Positions 34,594 through 43,656 of a DNA stretch of 64,000 nt are shown here, piece by piece. Below the pieces are notes generated by a model that worked only from the letters and a program-made list of their open reading frames with translations, ran no database searches and was not told the origin of the DNA. The position numbers were made by a program, and so were the translations under genes. Position 1 is the first letter of the stretch. Each line of letters begins with the position of its first letter. This stretch comes from Lachnospira eligens (GTDB lineage: Bacteria > Bacillota > Clostridia > Lachnospirales > Lachnospiraceae): positions 186,001 through 250,000 of the forward strand of contig NZ_WKRD01000002.1 of assembly GCF_009680455.1 (NCBI RefSeq), read 5' to 3'.

Positions 34594-34617
34594 AAAAAAT
34601 CCGGCATAAGCCGGATT
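34594..34617 (-). terminator. Terminator after RNase P RNA
   Basis: Minus-strand stem AATCCGGC-TTAT-GCCGGATT (34617-34599) followed by TTTTTT. Confidence 0.9.
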
Positions 34618-34630
34618 GAATATAATAAAA

Positions 34631-34980
34631 TGAGCAGCACTATAAGCCGGGTTATGTCAGCATAAGCTGTGATGATCATCTATCTAGTCCTGCTGTTGCC
34701 AGCAGGCTCAAGCGACCTACCTAAAGCTTGGCGGGCAGCCTTTATATCGCTTTTATTTGGTCTTGCTTCGAATGGGGTTTACATGTGCCACTGCTGTTAC
34801 CAGCAATGCGGTAGTCTCTTACACTGCCTTTCCACCCTTACCATAGCTTTCGCCATGGCGGTATATTTCTGTTGCACTGGCCTTGGAGTTGCCTCCACCG
34901 GACGTTATCCGGCATCCTGCCCTGTGAAGCCCGGACTTTCCTCACCTGCACGAATGCAGCCGCGATCATCTGTGCTACTC
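34631..34980 (-). ncRNA. rnpB: RNase P RNA
   Basis: About 350 nt. Minus strand begins GAGTAGCACAGATGATCGCGGCTGC and carries the universal GAGGAAAGTCCGGGC (P4 side, CR-I) and the late AGATAGATGATCATCACAGC. The closing P1 is GAGTAGCAC with GTGCTGCTC. The catalytic RNA that matures tRNA 5' ends. It lies between the PilZ gene and the VanZ-like gene and ends at a terminator. Ends set by the P1 stem. Confidence 0.96.
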
Positions 34981-34987
34981 ATAATAT

Positions 34988-35347
34988 TTAGTTGTTTTTG
35001 CTTTCGTCTACTATCTGGTAAACTTCTATCTTAAACTGATCTTCTTTACTAATACCAACAAATCTACAGCCGTATGTTGTCTCTGCATCCCCTGAATTAC
35101 TCATTCGTATAATTTCTATTACAGTTGCCAATCGTTCTTTATTGGCAAGTATAACAACTGTATCGTAATAAGTATTAGGTTTAAACTTATAATCAGACTT
35201 AAATGCCATGCCATCTTTTGATATATTAATGACATTCACATCTACGGTATCACCAGCATACCCAGAAACATATTTATCATCAAGCTGTCTTAATGATATA
35301 TAAACATTGACATCAGTTCTTTTTGATTTTCTCTTTTCAATCCCCAT
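34988..35347 (-). CDS. PilZ-domain c-di-GMP effector
   Basis: 119 residues, a single PilZ domain. The c-di-GMP-binding RxxxR motif is R6-KSK-R10 and the second part NISKDG (N-x-S-x-x-G) is at about 41-46. No other domain, so it acts by binding a partner. With the two riboswitches at 7.7 and 8.7 kb this is the third c-di-GMP-responsive element here. It ends 7 bp before rnpB on the same strand. Confidence 0.88.
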   Translation of the reverse strand: MGIEKRKSKRTDVNVYISLRQLDDKYVSGYAGDTVDVNVINISKDGMAFKSDYKFKPNTYYDTVVILANKERLATVIEIIRMSNSGDAETTYGCRFVGISKEDQFKIEVYQIVDESKNN

Positions 35348-35453
35348 GATTCCCTCTGTACTGTACAGGATTATACCTGTTCTCTTTCATTTAATCCATA
35401 TAATGATATCATTAACTTATTGGAAGTTCAAATATATTTTTTGTATACTTTTA

Positions 35454-36485
35454 TTATTTAATAAACATAGCATCTCCAAAACTGAAGAATCTGTATTTCT
35501 CCTGCACCGCAACTTCATATGCATGAAGCACATGTTCTCTTCCTGCAAGTGCTGATACCAGCATAACAAGTGTTGATTCTGGAAGATGGAAATTAGTTAT
35601 AAGACAATCGATTGCCTTGAACTTATATCCCGGATATATGAATATCTCTGTCCATCCACTCTTGGCTGGAATTGTTCCATCTTCAAGTGCGACTGACTCA
35701 AGAGTTCTTGTGCTTGTTGTTCCAACAGCAATTACCCTGCCGCCATTTTTTCTTGTATTATTGATCATATCTGCAGCTTCCTGTGTAACAACATAAAACT
35801 CCGAATGCATATGATGGTCAAGAATATTCTCTACCTTGACAGGTCTGAATGTTCCAAGTCCCACATGAAGTGTTACTCTTGCAATATTAACTCCCATGGC
35901 CTTGATTTTTTCAAGTAGCTCTGTTGTAAAATGTAATCCGGCAGTAGGCGCTGCTGCAGAGCCTTCATGCTTTGCATATACTGTCTGATATCTGTTCTTA
36001 TCTTCAAGTTTATGTGTTATATATGGTGGAAGTGGCATCTGTCCAAGCTCATCAAGAATCTCTTCAAATATTCCATCATATGTGAACTGGATAAGTCTGT
36101 TTCCTTCTTCAACTATATCAATAATCTCTCCTATAAGCTTGCCTTCGCCAAAACTTATCTTAGCACCAACCTTAGCCTTCTTTCCCGGCTTAACAAGAAC
36201 TTCCCATGTATCCTGTCTGTCTTCAAGTCTTTTAAGAAGAAGCACTTCAATAGTAGCTCCTGTATCAGCCTTAGTACCTATAAGTCTCGCTGGTATTACC
36301 TTAGTGTCATTAACAACAAGACAATCACCCGGCCTAAGATAATCTACGATATCTCTGAATATCTTATGTTCAATCTCTCCTGTTTCTTTATCAAGCACCA
36401 TAAGTCTTGAACTTGATCTGTCAGACAAAGGATCCTGCGCAATAAGCTCCTCTGGCAGATCATAATAAAAATCATGTAAATCCAT
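35454..36485 (-). CDS. queA: S-adenosylmethionine:tRNA ribosyltransferase-isomerase
   Basis: 343 residues. Start [66 protein letters not shown] [11 protein letters not shown] and [15 protein letters not shown]. Makes epoxyqueuosine in tRNA. The start follows AAAGGAGTAG. Located downstream of pheST with a GC-rich hairpin between. Confidence 0.97.
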   Translation of the reverse strand: MDLHDFYYDLPEELIAQDPLSDRSSSRLMVLDKETGEIEHKIFRDIVDYLRPGDCLVVNDTKVIPARLIGTKADTGATIEVLLLKRLEDRQDTWEVLVKPGKKAKVGAKISFGEGKLIGEIIDIVEEGNRLIQFTYDGIFEEILDELGQMPLPPYITHKLEDKNRYQTVYAKHEGSAAAPTAGLHFTTELLEKIKAMGVNIARVTLHVGLGTFRPVKVENILDHHMHSEFYVVTQEAADMINNTRKNGGRVIAVGTTSTRTLESVALEDGTIPAKSGWTEIFIYPGYKFKAIDCLITNFHLPESTLVMLVSALAGREHVLHAYEVAVQEKYRFFSFGDAMFIK

Positions 36486-36504
36486 GTACTACTCCTTTCA
36501 AAGC

Positions 36505-36533
36505 AAAGGGGCGGCGCCACACGCCGCCCCTTT
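36505..36533. terminator. GC-rich hairpin between pheT and queA
   Basis: Perfect 12-bp stem AAAGGGGCGGCG/CGCCGCCCCTTT, far richer in GC than the surroundings. On the minus strand TTTGCTTT follows. Probably the pheT terminator, or a partial terminator or RNA stabiliser if queA is co-transcribed. Confidence 0.6.
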
Positions 36534-36561
36534 ACCGACCACTGCAACAGCTGGGTCTGTA

Positions 36562-38988
36562 TTACTTTCTAAGTTCGATTCCGTCAGCCTCAAGATCCTT
36601 GAATATCTTCTCCATTACTGGTGTGATATCCTTATCCTCAAGTGTCCTGTCCTTAGCTCTGAATGCGATTGAGTAAGCAACTGACTTGAAGCCTTCTTTA
36701 ATCTGGCTTCCTTCGTAGATATCGAAGAGGTTGTAGCTTTCTAATATCTTGCCGCCGCGCTTTTCAATAATCTTCTCAACTTCACCAACTGGAAGTTCCT
36801 TAGGCATTACCATACTGATATCTCTTGTTACAGCTGGGAACTTTGCAATTCCTGTGAACTTCTTATCGAAGCTTGCCATTTCTGTAACTGTTGGAATATC
36901 AATAACAACAATATATGTTCTCTCACCGATTGAGTAAGTATCGGCAACATCCGGATGAAGTTCTCCGATGTAACCAATCTTCTTATCAGCGTAATATACA
37001 TCAGCCTGACGGCCTGGATGTAAAAATGGAATACCAGCCTTAGCATCATATGTTGGCTTCTTCTTCATTCCAATCTTCTCAAGGAATTCTTCAATAACAC
37101 CCTTCATTGAGTAGAAGTCAACGCTGCCGAAAGCTCCGAGTGTGAATTCAACTCTTTCGTCCGGAAGCTCGTTAACATCATCTGCTGCAAGGTAAATCTT
37201 AGCCAATTCATATAACTTAACATTCTTGTTTCTTCTGTTATAGTTAGTAGATAAAGATGTAAGCATTCCGTGAATTGGAAGTGTTCTCATAACCGAGAAA
37301 TCCTCTCCTAATGGATTAGAGATTACAACTGTCTTTCTGTATACAGAATCAGCAGGAAGTTTTAACTTATCGAATACCTTAGGGCTCTCGAATGAGTATG
37401 TCATAGCCTGTGAGAATCCTGTAAACTGGGCAACCTCAGAAGCTGCATCTTCAATACTCTGCTCAAATGAAATCTTACCCATTGTTGTCTCTCCCTTAGG
37501 AAGAGTTGTAGGAATGTTGTCATATCCGAAGAATCTTGCAACTTCCTCTGCCATATCCGCGTCTCTGTTAAGATCCTGTCTAAATGTTGGGATAATAAGC
37601 TCATTAGCATCTTTATCATATTCAACTTCAAGTCTTTCAAAGTAAGAAAGCATATCTTCATCTGATACATTAGTACCAAGTAAAGCATTGTATTTAGCCG
37701 GCTCAAATGGAAGTCTCTTCTTAGTTACAGGGTCAGGATATACATCAACCACGCCTCCTACAACATCACCTGCATCAAGCTCTTCAATAAGCTGGCATGC
37801 TCTGTTGATAGCCTCCATTGCGTTCTCTGGATCAAGTCCCTTCTCAAATTTACCAGAAGCGTCTGTTCTTAAACCAATCTTCTTAGTTGTCTTTCTGATG
37901 TTAGTTCCGTCAAATGTAGCTGCTTCAAAAAGCATTGTCTGGACATCATCAGTAATCATTGAATTCTCGCCACCCATGATACCTGCGATACCAACTGGCT
38001 TCTCACCATCACAGATAAGAAGTGTCTGTGCGTCAAGAGTTCTCTCCTGTCCGTCAAGTGTTACGAACTTTTCGCCATCAGTTGCTGTTCTTACAACAAT
38101 CTTGTGACCTGCAATAGTATCATAGTCATATGCATGCATTGGCTGACCATATTCTTCCATAACATAGTTAGTGATATCAACAATGTTGTTGATTGGTCTG
38201 ATACCTGCTGTCATAAGTCTTTGCTGCATCCACTTTGGAGATGGAGCAAGTCTGATATTCTTAACAACTCTTGCAACATATCTTGAGCAAAGTTCTTTAG
38301 CTTCAATATCAACTGAAACCATTGTGTTAACATCCTCATCGTTACCTGTCTTAGTAACAACCGGTGGATTGAAAGGCTTTCTGAATGTAGCAGCAGCCTC
38401 TCTTGCGATACCGATAACGCTGTAGCAGTCTACACGGTTATTAGTTATCTCATATTCAAATACTGTATCATTAAGTCCTAAGTACTCTACCGCACTTGAA
38501 CCAACAACAGCATCATCTCCAAATATATATATTCCTTCCTCTGGTGCATCCGGGAAGAATTCTCTTGAAGAACCAAGTTCCTCGATAGAGCACATCATAC
38601 CGCATGACTCCACGCCTCTTAACTTGCCCTTCTTAATCTTAATTCCGTCTTCTGGAAGTGCGCCGCCGTCATGTCCTCCGGCAACTTTACCTCCGTCTAA
38701 TACTACAGGAACCTTCTGTCCACTTGAACCAACTTCAATATTAGGTGCACCTGTTACAATCTGGACATTCTCGCTGCCAACATTAACCTGACATATTACA
38801 AGCTTGTCTGCATCAGGATGTCTCTCAACTGAGAGAATCTGTCCAACTACGATTTTATCAAGGTTCTTGTCAAATGCATTAAAACACTCCACCTTAGTTC
38901 CTGAAAGTGTCATAGCATCTCTGAATTCCTGATCTGTACACTCAAGACCTGGAACCATTGCTTTTATCCAATTTAATGATGTATTCAT
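36562..38988 (-). CDS. pheT: Phenylalanyl-tRNA synthetase beta subunit
   Basis: 808 residues. tRNA-binding EMAP-like domain at 40-150, B3/B4 editing domain with ITNNRVDCYSVIGIAREAAA and NNIVDITNYVMEEYGQPMHAYD, B5 domain, and the C-terminal FDX-ACB domain with FPAVTRDISMVMP. Partners PheS in an alpha2-beta2 enzyme. Lies 63 bp after pheS. Confidence 0.98.
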   Translation of the reverse strand: MNTSLNWIKAMVPGLECTDQEFRDAMTLSGTKVECFNAFDKNLDKIVVGQILSVERHPDADKLVICQVNVGSENVQIVTGAPNIEVGSSGQKVPVVLDGGKVAGGHDGGALPEDGIKIKKGKLRGVESCGMMCSIEELGSSREFFPDAPEEGIYIFGDDAVVGSSAVEYLGLNDTVFEYEITNNRVDCYSVIGIAREAAATFRKPFNPPVVTKTGNDEDVNTMVSVDIEAKELCSRYVARVVKNIRLAPSPKWMQQRLMTAGIRPINNIVDITNYVMEEYGQPMHAYDYDTIAGHKIVVRTATDGEKFVTLDGQERTLDAQTLLICDGEKPVGIAGIMGGENSMITDDVQTMLFEAATFDGTNIRKTTKKIGLRTDASGKFEKGLDPENAMEAINRACQLIEELDAGDVVGGVVDVYPDPVTKKRLPFEPAKYNALLGTNVSDEDMLSYFERLEVEYDKDANELIIPTFRQDLNRDADMAEEVARFFGYDNIPTTLPKGETTMGKISFEQSIEDAASEVAQFTGFSQAMTYSFESPKVFDKLKLPADSVYRKTVVISNPLGEDFSVMRTLPIHGMLTSLSTNYNRRNKNVKLYELAKIYLAADDVNELPDERVEFTLGAFGSVDFYSMKGVIEEFLEKIGMKKKPTYDAKAGIPFLHPGRQADVYYADKKIGYIGELHPDVADTYSIGERTYIVVIDIPTVTEMASFDKKFTGIAKFPAVTRDISMVMPKELPVGEVEKIIEKRGGKILESYNLFDIYEGSQIKEGFKSVAYSIAFRAKDRTLEDKDITPVMEKIFKDLEADGIELRK

Positions 38989-39051
38989 ATCGTCATTCTC
39001 CTTAAATATACTTTATCTTATTCCAGTCGTTAGACCACTATATGAATCGAT

Positions 39052-40071
39052 TTAGAACTGCTTTATAAATCTGATATCGTTCTCATAAAGAAGTCTCATG
39101 TCATCGATTTCGTACTTAAGAAGAGCAACTCTCTCAAGTCCTACACCAAAGGCAAATCCTGTATATTCTTCCTTATCAATTCCACAAAGCTCGAATACAT
39201 GTGGGTGAACCATTCCACAGCCGAGGATTTCAATCCATCCCTCGCCCTTACAGAAACGGCATCCTTTACCACCACATTTGAAACAGCTTACATCCATCTC
39301 GGCACTAGGCTCAGTGAATGGGAAATGATGTGGTCTGAATTTAACTTTAGTATCAGGTCCGAAAAGCTCCTTAGCGAATTCTGCTAAAGTTCCCTTAAGG
39401 TCTGCAAATGTGATTCCCTTATCAATTACAAGACCTTCTACCTGATGGAAGCATGGTGAATGTGTAGCATCAACTTCATCTGCTCTGTATACACGTCCTG
39501 GAGAAATCATTCTGATAGGGAGCTTGCCCTTCTCCATAACTCTTGCCTGAACAGGGGAAGTCTGTGTACGGAGTACTATCTTATCATTAATGTAGAATGT
39601 ATCCTGTTCATCCTTAGCCGGGTGGTTAGCTGGTATGTTAAGTGCCTCAAAGTTGTAGTAATCATACTCAACTTCTGGTCCATCAACTACTTCATAACCC
39701 ATTCCGATGAATATCTTCTGGATTTCTTCTAATGCAAGTGTATTAGGATGCTTATGTCCTAACTCATCCCTCTTAGATGGAAGAGTAACATCTATTACTT
39801 CACTCTTTAACTGAAGTTCTCTCTTCTTGGCAGCTAATTCTGTCTTAGCCTTATCTAATACTTCTTCAATTGCCTGTCTTGTCTCATTAACAATCTGACC
39901 AACCTTAGGTCTGTCTTCTGGTGCAACTTCCTTCATACCTTTAAGTACTTCTGTAAGTTCACCCTTCTTTCCAAGGAAAGCGACTCTGATATCATTCAGT
40001 TTATCAAGCGAATCAGTTTCATTAATCTGTGCTAAAGCTCTTTCTCTAATTGCTTCAAGTCTTTCTTTCAT
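39052..40071 (-). CDS. pheS: Phenylalanyl-tRNA synthetase alpha subunit
   Basis: 339 residues from ATG 40071, chosen because GGAGG lies 8 bp upstream; the frame opens at 40107. Class II motif 2 HSPCFHQVEGLVID, FRPHHFPFTEPSAEMD, and motif 3 GFAFGVGLERVALLKY. An extra cysteine set (SCFKCGGKGCRFCKGEGW) is typical of some Firmicutes. No T-box precedes pheST. First gene of pheST. Confidence 0.97.
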   Translation of the reverse strand: MKERLEAIRERALAQINETDSLDKLNDIRVAFLGKKGELTEVLKGMKEVAPEDRPKVGQIVNETRQAIEEVLDKAKTELAAKKRELQLKSEVIDVTLPSKRDELGHKHPNTLALEEIQKIFIGMGYEVVDGPEVEYDYYNFEALNIPANHPAKDEQDTFYINDKIVLRTQTSPVQARVMEKGKLPIRMISPGRVYRADEVDATHSPCFHQVEGLVIDKGITFADLKGTLAEFAKELFGPDTKVKFRPHHFPFTEPSAEMDVSCFKCGGKGCRFCKGEGWIEILGCGMVHPHVFELCGIDKEEYTGFAFGVGLERVALLKYEIDDMRLLYENDIRFIKQF

Positions 40072-40132
40072 CCTTATAGCCTCCATACTTCTTTCGCTTT
40101 TTATCATTCATATGCGTAAAAAGCCACTGTTT

Positions 40133-40160
40133 ATTGTAACATATCAATTTTATTTTGCAA
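40133..40160 (-). promoter_or_regulatory. Promoter of pheST
   Basis: TTGCAA (40160-40155), 16 bp, TACAAT (40138-40133) on the minus strand. It overlaps the last codons of the coiled-coil gene upstream, so pheST is independent of the 40-50 kb cluster. Confidence 0.65.
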
Positions 40161-41673
40161 CCCGTGAATGTCGCTTCTCATACATTTCAATTACGCGCAT
40201 TGCACCATCGCTGTGTGCCGGATTTGAAAGCGTTATCTTTTTAATATTTTCCTTTGCTTCATCAATACGTTTTTCATTGTACTCTATCTGCTGCCTTAAT
40301 TTATAACGGCGAGTATTTATTTCATGCCGCACTTCAACCATTTCCTTAGGATTAATGATTGCCCTCACTCTTCCAAGCCATATATGTGGACTGTAAAGTC
40401 CTAAATTCTTAAGCATATTCTCAAGCTCATTTTCAGCAGAATTAAGTGATGATGTCATATCAAGCATTCTAATCTGCTCTTTTTTCATCTCCTCGTACAG
40501 TCTGTATTTCTTATCAAGTTCATATGAACTTTTAACTCCGAACTTTGTATATTCATAATCCAGCGTATTTGCTGCATTAATGAACTTAATCTTTACTTTG
40601 TTAAGCAGTGCTGTAGCTTTATTAAGTTTTATTTCGGTTATAATCACATTTCTTTCAGTAACCTTTAATAAAGCAAACATTCCAACTGCAAGAATTGCTG
40701 CAAATAAAGATATTCCTATAAAAAGTGCCGTATCACTGTCATTTTGAACAAGTGTCATCGATATAAGAAATACTGCAAACACTGCCGCAAGCGCAAAGAT
40801 TGCTGTTTTCGCAAGCCTTCTTATCTTAATCTGTCTTGTAACAAGAACGTCCGCATCAGTTCTAAGATTAAGCTGTTCTGCCTCAAGTATCCTTAAATCT
40901 CTCTTAACAGTATCATAATAATCTTCGGATGCTTTCAAAAGCTTTATTCCACCTGGCATTTCATTTTCCACAGCTTCCATGCGCCTGTATGCCGCATTTG
41001 ACAGCTTATGTTCTGTACTTTTAAGAATACGCCTGTCAACCATCATGTTGTCTATGGTCTCTGCACAGCTCAATATTTTATCACGTATCTGTGTGGGAGC
41101 TTCTTCCATAATCTGTATATCATTATATTCTTCAGTAACAGCCTCATACTCAGCTTTAGCATTTTCTACATGTGTCGCTGCTTCTTCCATGATATCACAC
41201 TGTTCTCTTACATAAACCTCAATATCATGTGTACTGAAATCCTTTATATTGACACTGTCTATATTCCTGCTCATCGCATATTCTGCAATTTTATCAAGGT
41301 CGGATTTTTCCTTTGGAAGCTCAATAGGTATAGCATCTATCTCTTTGCGGTCTTCCTCATCCTTTCCATATTTCTCAACTGCCTTGATAAGCGTCTGTGC
41401 CTGCATACTGTTTAACAGATGATCATATTTTTCTTCTTCTATCTTGGCCTGCTGCTGTTTTTCCTTTGTTTTCTCATCAAGTTCTCCGCTCTTGCGGTCT
41501 TCATGTTTTTTCTTATTCTTCTTATCAAACGTTTCATATATATTCAATATATTAAACATTTTATTGGCAGTTTTTTCCTTCTCTGCCTCTTCTAGCAGTT
41601 CCTCATCTCTGTACGATTCATCATCATAATCATCATATATCGTTTCTTTTTCAGCTTTTTTAAATATTCCCAT
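40150..41673 (-). CDS. Coiled-coil protein with two membrane helices, last gene of the Hsp70-like cluster
   Basis: 507 residues. A highly charged N-terminus (1-110), a long helical region with coiled-coil character (about 150-275), two membrane helices close together (about 285-307 and 313-335, LAKTAIFALAAVFAVFLISM and FIGISLFAAILAVGMFALL), then another long charged helical region to the end. The short loop between the helices faces outside and both coiled coils face the cytoplasm. No enzyme motif or known family recognised. 17 bp after the TPR gene. It may anchor the upstream soluble proteins to the membrane; this is inference. Confidence 0.75.
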   Translation of the reverse strand: MGIFKKAEKETIYDDYDDESYRDEELLEEAEKEKTANKMFNILNIYETFDKKNKKKHEDRKSGELDEKTKEKQQQAKIEEEKYDHLLNSMQAQTLIKAVEKYGKDEEDRKEIDAIPIELPKEKSDLDKIAEYAMSRNIDSVNIKDFSTHDIEVYVREQCDIMEEAATHVENAKAEYEAVTEEYNDIQIMEEAPTQIRDKILSCAETIDNMMVDRRILKSTEHKLSNAAYRRMEAVENEMPGGIKLLKASEDYYDTVKRDLRILEAEQLNLRTDADVLVTRQIKIRRLAKTAIFALAAVFAVFLISMTLVQNDSDTALFIGISLFAAILAVGMFALLKVTERNVIITEIKLNKATALLNKVKIKFINAANTLDYEYTKFGVKSSYELDKKYRLYEEMKKEQIRMLDMTSSLNSAENELENMLKNLGLYSPHIWLGRVRAIINPKEMVEVRHEINTRRYKLRQQIEYNEKRIDEAKENIKKITLSNPAHSDGAMRVIEMYEKRHSRVAK

Positions 41674-41690
41674 ATATCCACCACAATTCT

Positions 41691-42515
41691 TTAAAATGTT
41701 TTGCTATATTTAATGTATGCCGTTCTCCACCTGTCAAGTCTTTCATCTACCGCCCTGTTGTACTGTGCCAGATTGCCATCTGCTTTTAATCTGGCAATAT
41801 CTTCAAGTTCCCTATATTCATCACTATATCTGGCATTATCCATTAAAGTTTCCAATTCCTTCTGGACAACATATTCATCTTCATCCGCATCAACATTAAC
41901 AGGTTCTTTATCCTTCTTTGCCATAATTAAAGCTGCTATACTGCATTTTTTTGATTCCTCATGCTGACCCGTCCTATATGCCTCATCATAATATATCACC
42001 GCTTTATCATACATAAACATTCTTGCATAGGCAGTTCCCAGATTATGATAAACTTTTGCATAATCAGCTGCCAACAAATCTTTTCCCTTGTAATCTTTTA
42101 TAATTGACTCGTAACATCTGACCGAGGCAAAATAATATCCAGCATTGAGATATCCGTCTCCTCTTGCTTTAAGCCTTTCGCATACGCTCTGCTTTCCAAG
42201 AGTATTAAGAATCCCTTTTAACTGCTCAATCTCTGCAACAGAATAATAATCTATTGTCTTGAGTATTATTACAAATATCTGTGCTAATGAACCTCCTGTT
42301 TCTTTCAGCTTCCTTACTCTTTCTGCCAGCTCTTTTTCTCCGGTTTCATCAAGAAAACTGATAAGATTATCATCTATAAAATCCTGTCCAATCAGATATA
42401 TATTATTATAAATATAATAACAGAGTTCTTCTGCTGTATATAACTTCACACCTGTCTGTAAAACAGTCAGTGGTGTATCTGCCTTCTTTCCTCTGCACAG
42501 TATTATTTTCCCCAT
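41691..42515 (-). CDS. TPR-containing protein of the Hsp70-like cluster
   Basis: 274 residues from ATG 42515 (GGAGA 7 bp upstream); the frame can open at a GTG at 42545. N-terminal part LYTAEELCYYIYNNIYLIGQDFID is helical; the middle has TPR-like repeats: GDGYLNAGYYFASVRCYESIIKDY (about 140-163) and DYAKVYHNLGTAYARMFMYDKAVIYYDEAYRTG (about 172-204). The C-terminus is helical and charged. Probably a soluble adaptor in a complex with the Hsp70-like neighbour; TPR proteins often work with Hsp70. 35 bp after the Hsp70-like gene. Confidence 0.78.
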   Translation of the reverse strand: MGKIILCRGKKADTPLTVLQTGVKLYTAEELCYYIYNNIYLIGQDFIDDNLISFLDETGEKELAERVRKLKETGGSLAQIFVIILKTIDYYSVAEIEQLKGILNTLGKQSVCERLKARGDGYLNAGYYFASVRCYESIIKDYKGKDLLAADYAKVYHNLGTAYARMFMYDKAVIYYDEAYRTGQHEESKKCSIAALIMAKKDKEPVNVDADEDEYVVQKELETLMDNARYSDEYRELEDIARLKADGNLAQYNRAVDERLDRWRTAYIKYSKTF

Positions 42516-42549
42516 TGTATTTCTCCGTTTCCTGATGTTTTCCACATTC

Positions 42550-43656
42550 TCAGCTTCTTAATACAAGTTCTTTGCTTATAACTTTTCCTGAACTTTTGAC
42601 AAACTCGCCAAATCCAAGATCTTTTATTGTAATATTACACCTGTCAGAATCCGTAAAGCTTACGCTCACAGATACTCTTGTTGTTTTCCCTTCCCTGAAT
42701 GGAATTTCACTTATATCAACAACTTCATCATAATATTTATTCTCAGGTGTTATTATTTTAAATGTAATGCTTCTCATATCCTCAAGTATACATTCCACAG
42801 TCCGTCCGGCAGTATACCAGTTACTTCCCGGTCTTACCAGCCTGAATCTCATTGGCTTTTCATATGACGAAATATCTATTTCTATACCACATTTCACATG
42901 ATTATCAAGAAGCATTATGACATTCTTAAACACTTCCGGCTTCAATATCTCCATTGCCGCAAAGCATGCACCCTTTGCAAAAAGATTCTGTCCGACAAAT
43001 GCTTTTCTTCTCGTAACCATAAGCTTTGCAAATCTTTCAGGAAGCTTTTCAACATCAAAACCTTCACCTGTAAGATATGCCGCCGAAACATGTCTTTTAG
43101 AAAAATACTCTTCTGCAAATGTACACAACTCATTCTCAGCCAGTCCAAGTTCTTTGCTTATCACAGCTTTTTTTAATATATCAGATGTGTATCCTGTATG
43201 TTCCTGAAGCAGATAGTTACTATTGTCATTCTTCCTGACTGCAAGATAATCACACCTTATTCCTTCACTTGTGTAGTCAAACAGTGCCACACCAGCAGCA
43301 TGAAGCTCACTTTTCTGTCTGTACGCATAATATGCAAAGCTTTCAACTCTGCTTAATACCTGCCATCTGCCATCTGATACACCACATTTTTTAAGAGTAT
43401 CCCTGACAGCAGATATTTCATCAGAATGATAATCGGGAATGGTTACACATATGCTTTGAATCTGTGATGTACCTGTTGCTCGCATACATTCAGCGACAAC
43501 ATTTGCAAGACTGGTCTTTTCCTTTGAATCCTCTGTCAGTTTTACCGTCTGCACATTCCGTGAATTATATGAATATACACTTGCCTGAATTTTACTATAT
43601 CCTATATCTATTCCTGCTATAAGTCCTTTACACTGCTCCATATCTGCTATCCTCAT
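42550..43656 (-). CDS. Hsp70/actin-fold (ASKHA) ATPase-like protein, DUF5716-like
   Basis: 368 residues. Phosphate-1 motif GIDIGYSKI (D17), a connect-like ESFAYYAY near 105-112, phosphate-2 motif ALFDYTSEG (D127), adenosine motif AAYLTGEGF (192-200), and AKGACFAAMEIL (227-238) like the Hsp70 GAAxQAAIL. From about 250 on the sequence resembles the Hsp70 substrate-binding beta domain: RLVRPGSNWYTAGRTVECIL, then IPFREGKTTRVSVSVSFTD. The whole is smaller than DnaK (no lid). Family DUF5716 is recalled. Its ATG overlaps the big repeat protein's stop. Confidence 0.85.
   Translation of the reverse strand: MRIADMEQCKGLIAGIDIGYSKIQASVYSYNSRNVQTVKLTEDSKEKTSLANVVAECMRATGTSQIQSICVTIPDYHSDEISAVRDTLKKCGVSDGRWQVLSRVESFAYYAYRQKSELHAAGVALFDYTSEGIRCDYLAVRKNDNSNYLLQEHTGYTSDILKKAVISKELGLAENELCTFAEEYFSKRHVSAAYLTGEGFDVEKLPERFAKLMVTRRKAFVGQNLFAKGACFAAMEILKPEVFKNVIMLLDNHVKCGIEIDISSYEKPMRFRLVRPGSNWYTAGRTVECILEDMRSITFKIITPENKYYDEVVDISEIPFREGKTTRVSVSVSFTDSDRCNITIKDLGFGEFVKSSGKVISKELVLRS

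Noticed and set aside
34669..35034. 121-codon open frame on the plus strand
   Set aside because: It lies over the RNase P RNA gene and is low in coding character; the RNA explains the sequence.
40072..40160. Possible T-box for pheST
   Set aside because: Only about 80 bp separate pheS from the upstream gene and the conserved box is absent; a plain promoter is seen instead.
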